From positions 1 through 64,000 of the forward strand of contig CALDUY010000015.1 in NCBI GenBank assembly GCA_937923405.1: 64,000 nucleotides of DNA, read 5' to 3'. The notes under the pieces were generated by a model that worked only from the letters and a program-made list of their open reading frames with translations, was not told where the DNA came from and searched no databases. This stretch comes from an uncultured Gemmataceae bacterium (GTDB lineage Bacteria; Planctomycetota; Planctomycetia; Gemmatales; Gemmataceae). The first letter of the stretch is position 1, and each line of letters opens with the position of its first letter. The translations under genes and the position numbers were made by a program. Shown in pieces: positions 9,658 through 18,221 of the stretch.

Positions 9658-10635
9658 ATGCAACGACTCTTATTGACTATTCCGCTGGGAGCGGCAATTG
9701 TCGCGCTGACGGGTTGCGGGGCCTGTCGGACCAGTAACTACGTCGCCCAGCAACCATACTCCTGCAATCGCTGCCTGGACAACATCCAGCCACCGCCGAT
9801 TGGTGGCGTATCGCCGCCTCCGAGTAGTCGGCAGTACGCGGCAGTGCCAGCACCACCGCCGTCGTCGCGAACCCTGCCGCCTGGACCGTCGGTCGAGAGC
9901 GGCTCGGCGACGTTTGTTCCCCCTTCCACGGATGCGACGCCGCCACCGCCGCCGTCTGCGATTGAGCGTTCTAGCTTTGACACGATCCCCGCTCCAGCGA
10001 GGCCAGATCCGCTGTTCGGTTCGCCTCCCGTTTCTCCCCCGACAAGTTCCCCGGAGGCTGCCGTCCCAAGTGTCAAGCTCGGTCCGCCGTCGCCAATCCA
10101 TCGCGCGGAGGCTCGCGAACCTAGCGATAGCACGAAAGAGCCGCCCATTGCTCGTGTGCCCAACGATACCGAGATGCCCCAGGCCATCGATCTGCCCGGC
10201 TTTGCCATCGCTATTACAGGAGTGGCAAACGGCATCAAGCCTTTTCCCGATGGGATCAACTGGCTGGCCGAACGCGGCTACAAAGCGGCACTGCATCTGC
10301 GCGGTTCCAACGAGAACAACGTGGCGAGCCGCCGTATGTTCGAGAAAAAAGGCCTGAAATATCTCACTTTAGAGTTGGACGCCTACTCACTGACCAAGGA
10401 GGTCTACGAGTCGTTCGTCAAGCAGGTAAATGCGACGGAGAACCATCCATTGTTCGTCTTTGATCGCGACGGTTCACTGGCCGGTGCTTTGTGGTATCTC
10501 TACTTCCGGGTGGAAAAGCAGGAGTCCGACGAGAAGGCCCGAGCCGAGGCCCAGCGACTTGGGTTGCGTTTTGATGATGAAGAACACCGCCCCATGGTGC
10601 TGGCCGCTCAGCGATTACTGGCCGAATTACGCTGA
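9658..10635 (+). CDS. proline-rich lipoprotein with degenerate tyrosine-phosphatase-like domain
   Basis: A 325-residue lipoprotein. The ATG at 9658 follows GAGGAAGAGC, and a signal peptide with lipobox LTGC begins there. Residues 30-170 are Pro/Ser-rich low complexity. The C-terminal 150 residues (FAIAITGVANGIKPFPDGIN, YLTLELDAYSLTKEVYESFV, HPLFVFDRDGSLAGALWYLYF) resemble the DSP/beta-lactamase-hydrolase-like phosphatase fold. Where the catalytic CxxxxxR loop should be, the sequence reads FDRDGSLAG, so the nucleophilic Cys and the phosphate-binding Arg appear lost. It is therefore probably a non-catalytic, membrane-anchored relative. It is monocistronic and ends in a hairpin terminator. Confidence 0.78.
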   Translation: MQRLLLTIPLGAAIVALTGCGACRTSNYVAQQPYSCNRCLDNIQPPPIGGVSPPPSSRQYAAVPAPPPSSRTLPPGPSVESGSATFVPPSTDATPPPPPSAIERSSFDTIPAPARPDPLFGSPPVSPPTSSPEAAVPSVKLGPPSPIHRAEAREPSDSTKEPPIARVPNDTEMPQAIDLPGFAIAITGVANGIKPFPDGINWLAERGYKAALHLRGSNENNVASRRMFEKKGLKYLTLELDAYSLTKEVYESFVKQVNATENHPLFVFDRDGSLAGALWYLYFRVEKQESDEKARAEAQRLGLRFDDEEHRPMVLAAQRLLAELR

Positions 10636-10658
10636 TCTTTTGCTTTCTGTCCGTAGTG

Positions 10659-10695
10659 AGCCGAGCGGCATGAGGTTGCTCGGCTTGTTGGTTTT
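10659..10695 (+). terminator. intrinsic terminator after the lipoprotein gene
   Basis: An 8-bp perfect stem, AGCCGAGC (10659-10666) with GCTCGGCT (10678-10685), is followed by TGTTGGTTTTC. It is well placed 24 bases after the stop codon. Confidence 0.65.
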
Positions 10696-10760
10696 CTCCC
10701 CGTGCATCTCACTAAGATAGCGAAATCTAGGATCTACATAGCCGTAGGGAGAAGTTCGCG

Positions 10761-11912
10761 ATGGCCGACGTTCCGCCTGCTCGTGTTCCGCTGGGTTCGA
10801 GTTCGCCGCTGGCATCGCCGTTGTACCCTTCGGCGGTGTACACTCTGCCTGATCTAGAAGCGTTGGATCGCATCATGAATGCCGAGGAACCGGGCTTCAT
10901 CTATGCTCGCGATGCTCATCCCAACGCCCGAGAGCTGGCCGCGCGGTTGTCTGCCCTGGAAGGGGCCGAATGGAGTATTGTAACCAGTTCCGGCATGGCC
11001 GCTCTCAGCGCACTATTGCTGGCAACCACGCAACCACGCAGTCGAATCCTCGCCAGCAACCGTCTGTATGGACGCACCTCGCAACTGCTGGCTCAGGAGC
11101 TGTCTCGCTATGGGGTCGTGACGGAATTTCTTGACGTCAACGATCTGGAGGCGGTCGATCGCGCTTTGGACAAACCGGCTCGCCTGTTGTTGGTGGAGAC
11201 GGTTTCCAATCCGCTACTTCGTGTCGCCGACATCTCGAACCTGGCCAAACTGGCCCATGAACGAGAGGCCCTGCTGGTAGTGGATAATACCTTCGCCACC
11301 CCCATTCTGACTCGACCGTTGGAACTAGGTGCCGACTTGGTGATGGAAAGTGTGACCAAGTTGATCGCCGGGCATTCCGACGTGACCTTGGGGCTGGTCG
11401 CTGGGCGAGGTGAACTGCTCCCCGAACTGATGCAGGTGTCTAGCATTTGGGGCTTCTCCGCGAGTCCGTTCGACTGCTGGCTCGCCGAACGTGGATTACA
11501 GACATTAGAGATCCGCGTTCGCCAAGCTAGCCACAACGCGCAAATTCTCGCCAAGTGGTTACAGGGGCGTCGCGGCATTTCTCGCGTGTTGTATCCCGGT
11601 CTGCGCGACCATCCCGATCATCGCCTAGCGGGTAAGATGATGAAAGACGGCTACGGCAATATGCTCTGCTTCGATTTGGAAGGTGGTCGTGAGGCCGTCA
11701 ACCGCTTTCTACGACAAGCACCAGGCATTCCATTCAGTCCCTCCCTGGGTCATACGACTACGACGTGCAGTCATCCCGCGACGACTTCACACCGCTACGT
11801 CAGTCCAGCGGAAAAACAACGCCAGGGCATTACCGAGGGACTAATTCGCTTGTCCGTGGGTGTAGAAGCCGTGGAGTTGGTTCAAGCTGAGCTAGCCAAA
11901 GGGTTGGCCTGA
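10761..11912 (+). CDS. PLP-dependent trans-sulfuration enzyme (Cys/Met metabolism family)
   Basis: A fold-type I PLP enzyme of the cystathionine gamma-synthase/beta-lyase/methionine gamma-lyase family. The 383-residue protein shows TSSGMAALSALLLA (cofactor phosphate site), ETVSNPLLRVADI, VVDNTFATPILTRPLELGAD with the pyridine-N-binding Asp near residue 175, and ESVTKLIAGHSDVTLG with the Schiff-base lysine at residue 200. The C-terminal SLGHTTTTCSHPATTSH and LIRLSVGVE motifs complete the family. Start: ATG after AGGGAGAAG. Sequence alone does not separate synthase from lyase. No other methionine or cysteine genes are adjacent. Confidence 0.88.
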   Translation: MADVPPARVPLGSSSPLASPLYPSAVYTLPDLEALDRIMNAEEPGFIYARDAHPNARELAARLSALEGAEWSIVTSSGMAALSALLLATTQPRSRILASNRLYGRTSQLLAQELSRYGVVTEFLDVNDLEAVDRALDKPARLLLVETVSNPLLRVADISNLAKLAHEREALLVVDNTFATPILTRPLELGADLVMESVTKLIAGHSDVTLGLVAGRGELLPELMQVSSIWGFSASPFDCWLAERGLQTLEIRVRQASHNAQILAKWLQGRRGISRVLYPGLRDHPDHRLAGKMMKDGYGNMLCFDLEGGREAVNRFLRQAPGIPFSPSLGHTTTTCSHPATTSHRYVSPAEKQRQGITEGLIRLSVGVEAVELVQAELAKGLA

Positions 11913-11985
11913 AAACGGCAACGGATTGGCGTTACTTGTGAGTGGGGGGAGAAGCACTATCCAGGGTAGATTGAGGCTTGCGCAT

Positions 11986-12032
11986 AAAAAGGGCCTGGCC
12001 AACGGCGTCGCCCAATCACCGTTACCAGGCCC
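11986..12032 (-). terminator. intrinsic terminator of the minus-strand hybrid kinase gene
   Basis: Read on the minus strand, GGGCCTGG-TAACGG pairs with CCGTT-GG-CCAGGCCC and is followed immediately by TTTTTATG (A-tract at 11986-11990 on the plus strand). A second small hairpin, GTCGCC/GGCGAC, lies at 12033-12047. It is well placed about 75 bases after the kinase stop. Confidence 0.72.
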
Positions 12033-12108
12033 GTCGCCAAAGGCGACAGTGTTATTATGCAAATTTCCAGCACAACCTGCAAGCGAAAAATCGGAAAAAT
12101 TTTTGCAA

Positions 12109-13233
12109 TCAGGTCGTTGCGTCGAGTGGCAAAACTCGGTTGAGCAGCTCTCGCAGCGCGGGTAGGCGGAATGGCTTTGGCAAGAACCCGTGTATTGGCA
12201 GATTGGAACCGTCCAGGCCCAGACCGTGTTCCGGGTAGCCGCTCATCAAGGTCAGCAGCAGCGACGGCTTGAGTTGATGCAGTCGCTCCACCGTGGCCAA
12301 GCCATCCATTCCGGGCATCGTCATGTCCACTAGAGCCAGATCGATCTCGTCGAAATGCTCGGTCAACTGTGCGATCGCTTCCGGACCATCGGCGGCCTCG
12401 ATTACCTGATAGTTCAGGGACTTCAACAATCGAGCGGCGATCTCTCGCACAGAAGACTCATCATCAACGAGTAGAATCGTTGGGGAATCTGCTGGGCTGG
12501 AACCGCTCGAAGAGGCAGGCGCACTCGACGGCGGTGAGGCCGTTGGTAAGCCGACTCGAACCAACGTACCCTCGCCACCTTGACTGAACATGTCCAGACT
12601 GCCCTGACAACCGCGGAGCAACCCCAACGCCAAGGCCAGGCTCAGCCCACGTCCAGGCCCATGAGTCGACGCGAACGGTTCTCCCAGGCGCGGCTGAATG
12701 GATTCGCTCACGCCGGCTCCATTATCTCGTACCTCTAGAAAAATCAGCGAGGGATTCGACGAGGCAAAATGAAGACAATTAGGCCAGTCTGTCACTGGCA
12801 TGGCTGTAGAAGACAGCCGCACCTCGACTCGCTTCGCCGTCACCGCAGCGTTGCGAACCAGCGTTTCAAGTAGGAACTGAAGCTCACTACCAGCCAACTT
12901 CACAGGCGGCAAGTCGTCAGCGATTTCCATGTGCAGCTCGACGGTCGTTGGCACCTGTTCTCGCAACGTTTCCAAGGTGGAGCGGATCACACTAGCCGCA
13001 GCATACAACGTCTCGTTGGAGTTGCCCCGTCCAGAGATTGTCGTGAGCTGCCGACACAGGCCGATGGCGCGAAGGGTCAGTTGTTCCATTTGCTCTAGGC
13101 CAATGGGGTCGAATTGTCCGGTCATGCGAGCCAGGCTCATTTGTCCCAACAGGCCCGTGAAGATGTTGTTGAAGTCGTGAGCAACGGCACCGGCAAACCG
13201 GGCCAGCGCGTCCAGGGATTCTCGCGCAGGCAT
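12109..13233 (-). CDS. hybrid histidine kinase without a sensor domain (HisKA-HATPase-REC)
   Basis: A 374-residue cytoplasmic signalling protein. The phosphoacceptor H-box (AGAVAHDFNNIFTGLLG, His near residue 19) is almost at the N-terminus. An ATPase domain follows with N-box LVRNAAVTAKRVEV, G1 EVRDNGAGVSE and G2 GPGRGLSLALALGLLRG. After a Ser/Pro/Ala linker there is a C-terminal receiver domain (ILLVDDESSVREIA, phosphoacceptor Asp in LALVDMTMPGMDG, switch residue in LMSGYPEHG, Lys in FLPKPFRLP). The start at 13233 follows a strong AGGAGGG. No transmembrane or PAS domain exists, so the input must come from a partner. It ends at a strong terminator. Confidence 0.88.
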   Translation of the reverse strand: MPARESLDALARFAGAVAHDFNNIFTGLLGQMSLARMTGQFDPIGLEQMEQLTLRAIGLCRQLTTISGRGNSNETLYAAASVIRSTLETLREQVPTTVELHMEIADDLPPVKLAGSELQFLLETLVRNAAVTAKRVEVRLSSTAMPVTDWPNCLHFASSNPSLIFLEVRDNGAGVSESIQPRLGEPFASTHGPGRGLSLALALGLLRGCQGSLDMFSQGGEGTLVRVGLPTASPPSSAPASSSGSSPADSPTILLVDDESSVREIAARLLKSLNYQVIEAADGPEAIAQLTEHFDEIDLALVDMTMPGMDGLATVERLHQLKPSLLLTLMSGYPEHGLGLDGSNLPIHGFLPKPFRLPALRELLNRVLPLDATT

Positions 13234-13661
13234 CGACCGCCCTCCTGTATGTAAGCTGTAGCAACCAGTCTGGGCGAAGACACCGGACGAACTCCGTGGC
13301 CGAAGCTCCACGAGGGGATTGTTGTACGACGACAGCAGAGGAACGAGGACTGTCCAGGCAACAATTCAAAAACTACAGAGATACTAGCACTCGCATTTAT
13401 TCACTTTGGTTGCCTGCAACGTGCGGACCTGCTGTACCAGCGACGAACCTCCTTGTCCGTGACAGATTGTGAGAACTCACGTCAAGATGCAGATCATGGG
13501 CGTCCAGAGAGGTCGGAATTCCCTGGGGACAACGTACTCGTTGTGCTGGAATCCAGTTCCGCACTTTTCATATATAACTTGCATTCTCCCGGATGGGAAT
13601 CGGGAACCGGGCGAATCCAGAGGAAATCGAGTTTCGCTCTTGTCTGAACCGAGGTGGATTC
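13234..13661. other. divergent intergenic region, nothing recognised
   Basis: About 430 bases separate the kinase and namZ starts. In-frame extensions exist from both sides but lack protein-like composition, and both real starts have good ribosome binding sites. An AT-rich patch (GTTCCGCACTTTTCATATAT around 13556-13575) could hold the namZ promoter. Confidence 0.4.
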
Positions 13662-14831
13662 ATGCCAGCGCGTCAATCGGTGTACACGGGGTTGGATGTG
13701 CTGTGCCAACAGCAGTTCGAGCCGCTGCGTGGCTTGCGTCTCGGACTGGTCACGCACGATGCGGCCATCGATCGACAGTTCCGTCGTGCTGCTACTCTCT
13801 TTCGCCACAGTCCAGCAGTGCAACTAGTGCGGCTCTTCGGTCCGGAACATGGTCTGACCGGCCATGCTCAGGATCTCGAAGGCGTCGGCGCCAGCGACAA
13901 TGTGGTCAGTCTGTATGACGGCACTGCCGAGAGTCTCCGCCCCACCGCCGAACAGCTGCAAGGTTTGGATGCACTAGTGATCGATCTGGTGGACATCGGA
14001 TCGCGCTACTACACATTTCAGGCGACGATGCTGTACTGTCTGGAAGCCGCCTCGCGAGCGGGACTGCTGACAGTGATTCTCGATCGACCCAATCCGTTGG
14101 GCGGGGAGAGCGTCGAGGGACCGACCATACAGCCGGGCTACGAGAGTTTCGTCAGCGTCCAACCGATCGCCACGCGCCATGGCCTGACGATGGGCGAACT
14201 GGCCACCCTGTACCGAGCCACACTAGGGCTTTCTGGCGAGTTGCGGGTAATTCGCTGTCAAGGTTGGCAGCGAAACCTTTATTTCGACGAAACAGATCTT
14301 CCTTGGGTTTTACCCTCGCCGAATATGCCCACACTGGACACGGCGATCGTTTATCCAGGACAGTGCCTGCTGGAGGGAACGAACTTGTCCGAGGGACGAG
14401 GAACGACTCGACCATTTGAAATTTGTGGCGCGCCGGGTCTCGATGCCGACGCCGTGGCCGCGCAACTGCAAGCCGAGTCCCTGCCCGGAGTGGTCTTTCG
14501 TCCTTGCACGTTTCGACCGACGTTCCAGAAACATACAGGAAGCGTTTGTGGCGGGGTACAGTTGCACGTCACCGATCGACTGGCGTTCCAACCCGTGCGA
14601 ACGGGTCTGACCGTGCTAGCGGTACTTCGCCGCGTCGCTGGAGAAGCCTTCCGCTGGCGGACGGACCCGTATGAGTTCATCAGCCACATTCCGGCCATCG
14701 ATCTGCTATTCGGCTCAAGTCGAGAGCGGCTGGCGCTGGAAGCTGGTCTCTCCGCGAAAGAGATTGCCCGTTCGTGGGAAGCGGAGGAAGAAGCGTTTTG
14801 TCAGCTGCGCCGTGCCTTTCTGCTCTACTAG
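13662..14831 (+). CDS. namZ: DUF1343 family exo-beta-N-acetylmuramidase (NamZ-like)
   Basis: DUF1343 enzymes release terminal non-reducing N-acetylmuramic acid from peptidoglycan fragments. Signatures are LRLGLVTHDAAID, VRLFGPEHGLTG, LVIDLVDIGSRYYTF, VILDRPNPLGGESVEGP, RHGLTMGELA, LPSPNMPTLDTAIVYPG and LLEGTNLSEGRGTTRPFE. The length of 390 aa is normal for the catalytic core. The ATG at 13662 follows GAGGTGG. No signal peptide is evident, suggesting a cytoplasmic recycling role. It is followed after 12 bases by a sodium/solute symporter, so the pair may take up and use cell-wall sugars. Substrate assignment is by family only. Confidence 0.85.
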   Translation: MPARQSVYTGLDVLCQQQFEPLRGLRLGLVTHDAAIDRQFRRAATLFRHSPAVQLVRLFGPEHGLTGHAQDLEGVGASDNVVSLYDGTAESLRPTAEQLQGLDALVIDLVDIGSRYYTFQATMLYCLEAASRAGLLTVILDRPNPLGGESVEGPTIQPGYESFVSVQPIATRHGLTMGELATLYRATLGLSGELRVIRCQGWQRNLYFDETDLPWVLPSPNMPTLDTAIVYPGQCLLEGTNLSEGRGTTRPFEICGAPGLDADAVAAQLQAESLPGVVFRPCTFRPTFQKHTGSVCGGVQLHVTDRLAFQPVRTGLTVLAVLRRVAGEAFRWRTDPYEFISHIPAIDLLFGSSRERLALEAGLSAKEIARSWEAEEEAFCQLRRAFLLY

Positions 14832-14843
14832 TGACGAGGTCTT

Positions 14844-16331
14844 ATGCCACACCCACTAGCAACGCTCGATGTCATCCTGGTGATTGCCTACGTTCTGGCG
14901 ACGGCCGCTTTTGGAACGTGGATGGCCCGTCACCAGGTCGGTCTGTCCAGTTACTTCGTCGGCGATCGCAACGTACCTTGGTGGCTGGTGCTGGCCTCGA
15001 TCGTGGCGACCGAAACCAGCACCGTAACCTTTCTCAGCGTTCCCGGGGTGGCCTTCAACCGAGAGGGCGGCAACCTGACATTCTTGCAGCTGGCTCTGGG
15101 CTATCTTGTCGGGCGAGTGTTGATCGCCTGGCTGCTGTTACCACAGTATTTCAAAGGCGAAGTGCTGAGCGCCTACCAAATCCTGCGGCAACGTTTCGAC
15201 GTGTCGGTACAGCGCGCTGCCTCAGGATTGTTCCTGGTCACGCGCAGCATCGCCGACGGACTGCGACTGTATCTAACCGCTCTGCTGCTTAAGCAGTTCA
15301 CCGGCTGGGAGGCGATTCCGTCGATCCTGGCAGTCGGTTTGATCACCATGATCTACACCTATCTAGGAGGAATGCAGGCCGTCGTCTGGACTGATCTGAT
15401 CCAGCTAATGATCTACCTCGCCGGCGCAGTCGCGGCTGGAGTGTGCATTGTGCAACTAATTCCCGGTGGATGGGAAACCTTCGTCACCGTGGGCAGCGAG
15501 GCGGACAAGTTCACTTGGCTGCAACCCCAGTTTCTTCGCACCTCTCCCTACACGCTTTGGGCGGGACTGATCGGTGGAGCGTTTTTCAGCATGGCCAGCC
15601 ACGGGGCCGACCAACTCATGGTCCAGCGCTATCTGTGCAGCCGATCCCTGAATCAGGCGCGGTTCTCCCTGGTGATGTCCGGCGTGGTCGTACTGGCACA
15701 GTTCCTCTTATTCCTACTCATCGGAGTGGGATTGTATGTTTTATGGGTGGAAGGTGTTTTTGTTCTCCCCGAGGGCATCAAGAATGACGAAGTGTTTGGA
15801 CGGTTTATCATCGGCTTTCTGCCGTCGGGGCTAGTTGGTCTGATCGTCGCTGCGGTGCTGGCCGCGGCCATGTCCACGCTGTCCTCGTCGTTGAACAGTT
15901 CGGCCAGTGCCTTTGTTGTGGATTTCTACCGCCCTCTCCGACCCGATCAGCAGGAGCGGCATTACCTCATGGTGTCGCGTGGCATGACCGCCACGTTCGG
16001 ACTGCTTCAGATCACCGTGGCCATCGTCACCCTGCTATCCGGTACGGAGCGTAGTATCGTCGATCGCGTGCTCGAGGTAGCCAGCTTCACGACCGGCATG
16101 ATTCTTGGTCTGTTTCTCTTAGGTAGTCTACCGCGCGTGGTGGCGTCGAAATCGGCCCTGATCGGTGCAGGGGTCGGCTTCCTCGCCGTGTTGGTCGTCT
16201 GGCTGCCGCTTGTCGAGGGCAAACCGTTGCTCGCCTGGCCGTGGTACGCTCCGCTGGGCAGTTTGACGACCCTGGCCGTGGGACTGCTCACCGACCGCTG
16301 GTTGACTGGTCGTAAGGCTCCATTGTCGTAA
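14844..16331 (+). CDS. sodium:solute symporter (SSS family)
   Basis: An inner-membrane Na+-coupled transporter with about 13 predicted transmembrane helices over 495 residues. Family features are FGTWMARHQVGLSSYFVGDR, TETSTVTFLSVPGVAF, YTYLGGMQAVVWTDLIQ, SHGADQLMVQRYLCSRSLNQ and AAAMSTLSSSLNSSASAFVVDFY, the last being the SSS core. Start: ATG after GAGGTCTT, 12 bases behind the namZ stop, so they are probably co-transcribed. The substrate could be a sugar, amino sugar or sialic-acid-like compound. The neighbouring muramidase suggests N-acetylmuramic acid or a related sugar, which is an inference. Confidence 0.9.
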   Translation: MPHPLATLDVILVIAYVLATAAFGTWMARHQVGLSSYFVGDRNVPWWLVLASIVATETSTVTFLSVPGVAFNREGGNLTFLQLALGYLVGRVLIAWLLLPQYFKGEVLSAYQILRQRFDVSVQRAASGLFLVTRSIADGLRLYLTALLLKQFTGWEAIPSILAVGLITMIYTYLGGMQAVVWTDLIQLMIYLAGAVAAGVCIVQLIPGGWETFVTVGSEADKFTWLQPQFLRTSPYTLWAGLIGGAFFSMASHGADQLMVQRYLCSRSLNQARFSLVMSGVVVLAQFLLFLLIGVGLYVLWVEGVFVLPEGIKNDEVFGRFIIGFLPSGLVGLIVAAVLAAAMSTLSSSLNSSASAFVVDFYRPLRPDQQERHYLMVSRGMTATFGLLQITVAIVTLLSGTERSIVDRVLEVASFTTGMILGLFLLGSLPRVVASKSALIGAGVGFLAVLVVWLPLVEGKPLLAWPWYAPLGSLTTLAVGLLTDRWLTGRKAPLS

Positions 16332-16338
16332 AGGTTCA

Positions 16339-16707
16339 CTACTTGACCTTGGCCGGTTGCAGGATCAAAATCTCCCCAGCAGTTGCTTGCACGGGATACG
16401 ACTCGGCGACCGGTCCCTTGAAGACCGCCTGAACGATCGCGCCTTTCTTCAAGTCGTCGGCCTTGGCCTCTTTCTTTTTCCCATCGACCCAGAAATAGAT
16501 CTTGGTCGTAGCCAGCACTCGAACGCTGGCCTTGTCATGCTGCGTGTCCTTTTCTGCTTTGCCCTCAATGAGCAGACGCCCAATGCCCTGGCGGGTCTCG
16601 ATCTCCATGATCTTACCGCGAACATCCGCCTTGGGAGGCGGCGTCTTGGGTTCTGGGTCGGGAAACAACGGGACGAGAACCAGCCACAGCGCAAGTAAGT
16701 AAACCAT
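16339..16707 (-). CDS. small secreted protein of unknown function
   Basis: A 122-residue protein with a short hydrophobic signal (MVYLLALWLVLVPLFP), a Pro/Lys linker, and a beta-rich domain (KIMEIETRQGIGRLLIEG, VRVLATTKIYFWVDG, KGAIVQAVFKGPVAESYPVQ). This has the feel of an OB-like or DUF3221-like fold. It is convergent with the symporter, ending eight bases away. The MITE-like element at 16726 lies immediately upstream of its start and may carry or disturb its promoter. Function unknown. Confidence 0.65.
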   Translation of the reverse strand: MVYLLALWLVLVPLFPDPEPKTPPPKADVRGKIMEIETRQGIGRLLIEGKAEKDTQHDKASVRVLATTKIYFWVDGKKKEAKADDLKKGAIVQAVFKGPVAESYPVQATAGEILILQPAKVK

Positions 16708-16725
16708 GAACGGAGCCTCCCCAAG

Positions 16726-16883
16726 CTAGAGCGATTCTCATAATCGTATAGCTAGCCGCAAGCTTTAGCCTGCGACTACCGTTTGGATTGGTAGCCGCAG
16801 GCTTTAGCCTGCGCAAGCTAGTTGCCGCCTGAGAAAGCGCTTCCTACCTCGTTGCCGCTACACCATCTCGGGAACCGCTCTAA
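16726..16883. repeat. MITE-like element with REP hairpins, copy A
   Basis: Near-matching terminal inverted repeats (CTAGAGCGATTCTC at the left; TTAGAGCGGTTCCC as the reverse complement of the right end) enclose two palindromic units: CGCAAGCTTTAGCCTGCG at 16757-16774 and CGCAGGCTTTAGCCTGCG at 16796-16813, the second inside GGTAGCCGCAGG. The right flank TTGCCGCTACACCATCT recurs in the copies near 25.4 and 55.4 kb. It lies between the fabF 3' end and a small secreted protein gene. Confidence 0.8.
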
Positions 16884-16934
16884 GTGACGCATTTGCTTCA
16901 GCATAGCAGAAGCAGCTAGCTAAGGCCGCCGAAA

Positions 16935-18221
16935 CTAACCGACAAAGCGGCGCATCACCAGGGCCGCGTTCTGTCCGCCGAACCCGAAACTCGTCGAGAC
17001 AGCGACGTTGACCCGCTTCTGGCGAGCCTCATTTGGGACATAATCGAGGTCACAAATCGGATCAGGCGTAGTCTGGTTAATCGTTGGTGGCAGAATCCCC
17101 GTCTTCAAGGTCAGAGCCATCGCCACAGCCTCGACCGCGCCGGCGGCTCCGATCAGGTGGCCGATCATCGATTTGATGCTCGACAAAGGCAGGGTTCGTG
17201 AGCAACCGTTGAAGGTCCGTTTGACCGCGATGGTTTCCATCTGGTCGTTCAGTCGGGTACTGGTTCCATGGGCATTGATGTAATCCACGTCGTGGGGATC
17301 GACCTTGGCCTCACGCAAGGCCCACCGAATCGCGCGAACAGCACCGGCAGCTTCGGGATCGGGCTTAGTGACGGCGTAGGCATCAAAACTCGACCCCAGC
17401 CCCAGGACTTCGGCGTAGATCGGTGCGCCACGCTTCCGGGCACGTTCCAACTCCTCCAGAACGAGAACCCCCGCACCTTCCCCTAACACGAAACCATCTC
17501 GCTGTCCGTCGAACGGTCGGGACACCTCGGTGGGAGGACGCTCCGACATGCTCAACGCACCTAAAGCATGGTAGGCGAGCAACATCAATGGATCGATGCG
17601 GCTGTCGGCTCCTCCAGCGAGAACGATGTCGGCATCATCGCGGGCGATCAGTCGGAAGCCTTCGCCAATCGCCTGAGTACCGGCAGCGCAAGCCGTGGTG
17701 ATGGTGCTGTTCGGTCCCTGTGCCCCGTGGATCAGCGAGATGTGCGCTGCCGACATGTTCGGCAGATACTTGAGAATCCACAGCGGAGCGAGGGCCCCTT
17801 GTCCGCGTTTGCCAAGCTGGGAAACATCAAGCCCATCTTCGCCATACGAGTTACTCAAGAGAGGAGCAATCTCGGGTAGTTCCAACGGAACAACGCCGGT
17901 GCCCATGACCACACCGACACGCTCGGGATCCTCTCGGGACAAGTCCAGACCGCTGTCCTGAATCGCCAATCCCGAAGCAGCAACGCCAAAGCGGGCGGCG
18001 CGGCCCATTAGTTTGATACTCTTGCGATGGGCGGGGGGAACAAACAGCGAAAGGTCGAACTCAGGTACCTCTGCCGCAATCTTTACGGGGTGACCCGAAG
18101 CATCAAAGGTCTGTATTTGCCTGACACCAGAACGCGCTTCGACACACGACTCCCAAAACGCTTCTCGGCCGATACCGTTGGGAGCAACGACTCCCAGGCC
18201 GGTTACGACAACTCGACGCAT
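16935..18221 (-). CDS. fabF: beta-ketoacyl-ACP synthase II
   Basis: Condenses malonyl-ACP with acyl-ACP in fatty acid elongation (cytoplasm). The 428-residue thiolase-fold protein has the active-site Cys in ITTACAAGTQAIGE (residue 178), the first His in INAHGTSTRLND (318), and the Lys/His pair in LSSIKSMIGHLIGAAGAVEA (350/355), so the Cys-His-His triad is complete. The C-terminus has VNVAVSTSFGFGGQNAAL. The ATG at 18221 follows GGAGTAGGACA; the frame remains open further upstream but without homology. No acyl carrier protein or other fab genes adjoin it, so it could serve either primary or a specialised lipid pathway. Confidence 0.92.
   Translation of the reverse strand: MRRVVVTGLGVVAPNGIGREAFWESCVEARSGVRQIQTFDASGHPVKIAAEVPEFDLSLFVPPAHRKSIKLMGRAARFGVAASGLAIQDSGLDLSREDPERVGVVMGTGVVPLELPEIAPLLSNSYGEDGLDVSQLGKRGQGALAPLWILKYLPNMSAAHISLIHGAQGPNSTITTACAAGTQAIGEGFRLIARDDADIVLAGGADSRIDPLMLLAYHALGALSMSERPPTEVSRPFDGQRDGFVLGEGAGVLVLEELERARKRGAPIYAEVLGLGSSFDAYAVTKPDPEAAGAVRAIRWALREAKVDPHDVDYINAHGTSTRLNDQMETIAVKRTFNGCSRTLPLSSIKSMIGHLIGAAGAVEAVAMALTLKTGILPPTINQTTPDPICDLDYVPNEARQKRVNVAVSTSFGFGGQNAALVMRRFVG

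Noticed and set aside
10636..10760. SAM-type riboswitch ahead of the trans-sulfuration gene
   Set aside because: The 125-base gap contains the terminator of the upstream gene and no SAM aptamer core could be recognised.
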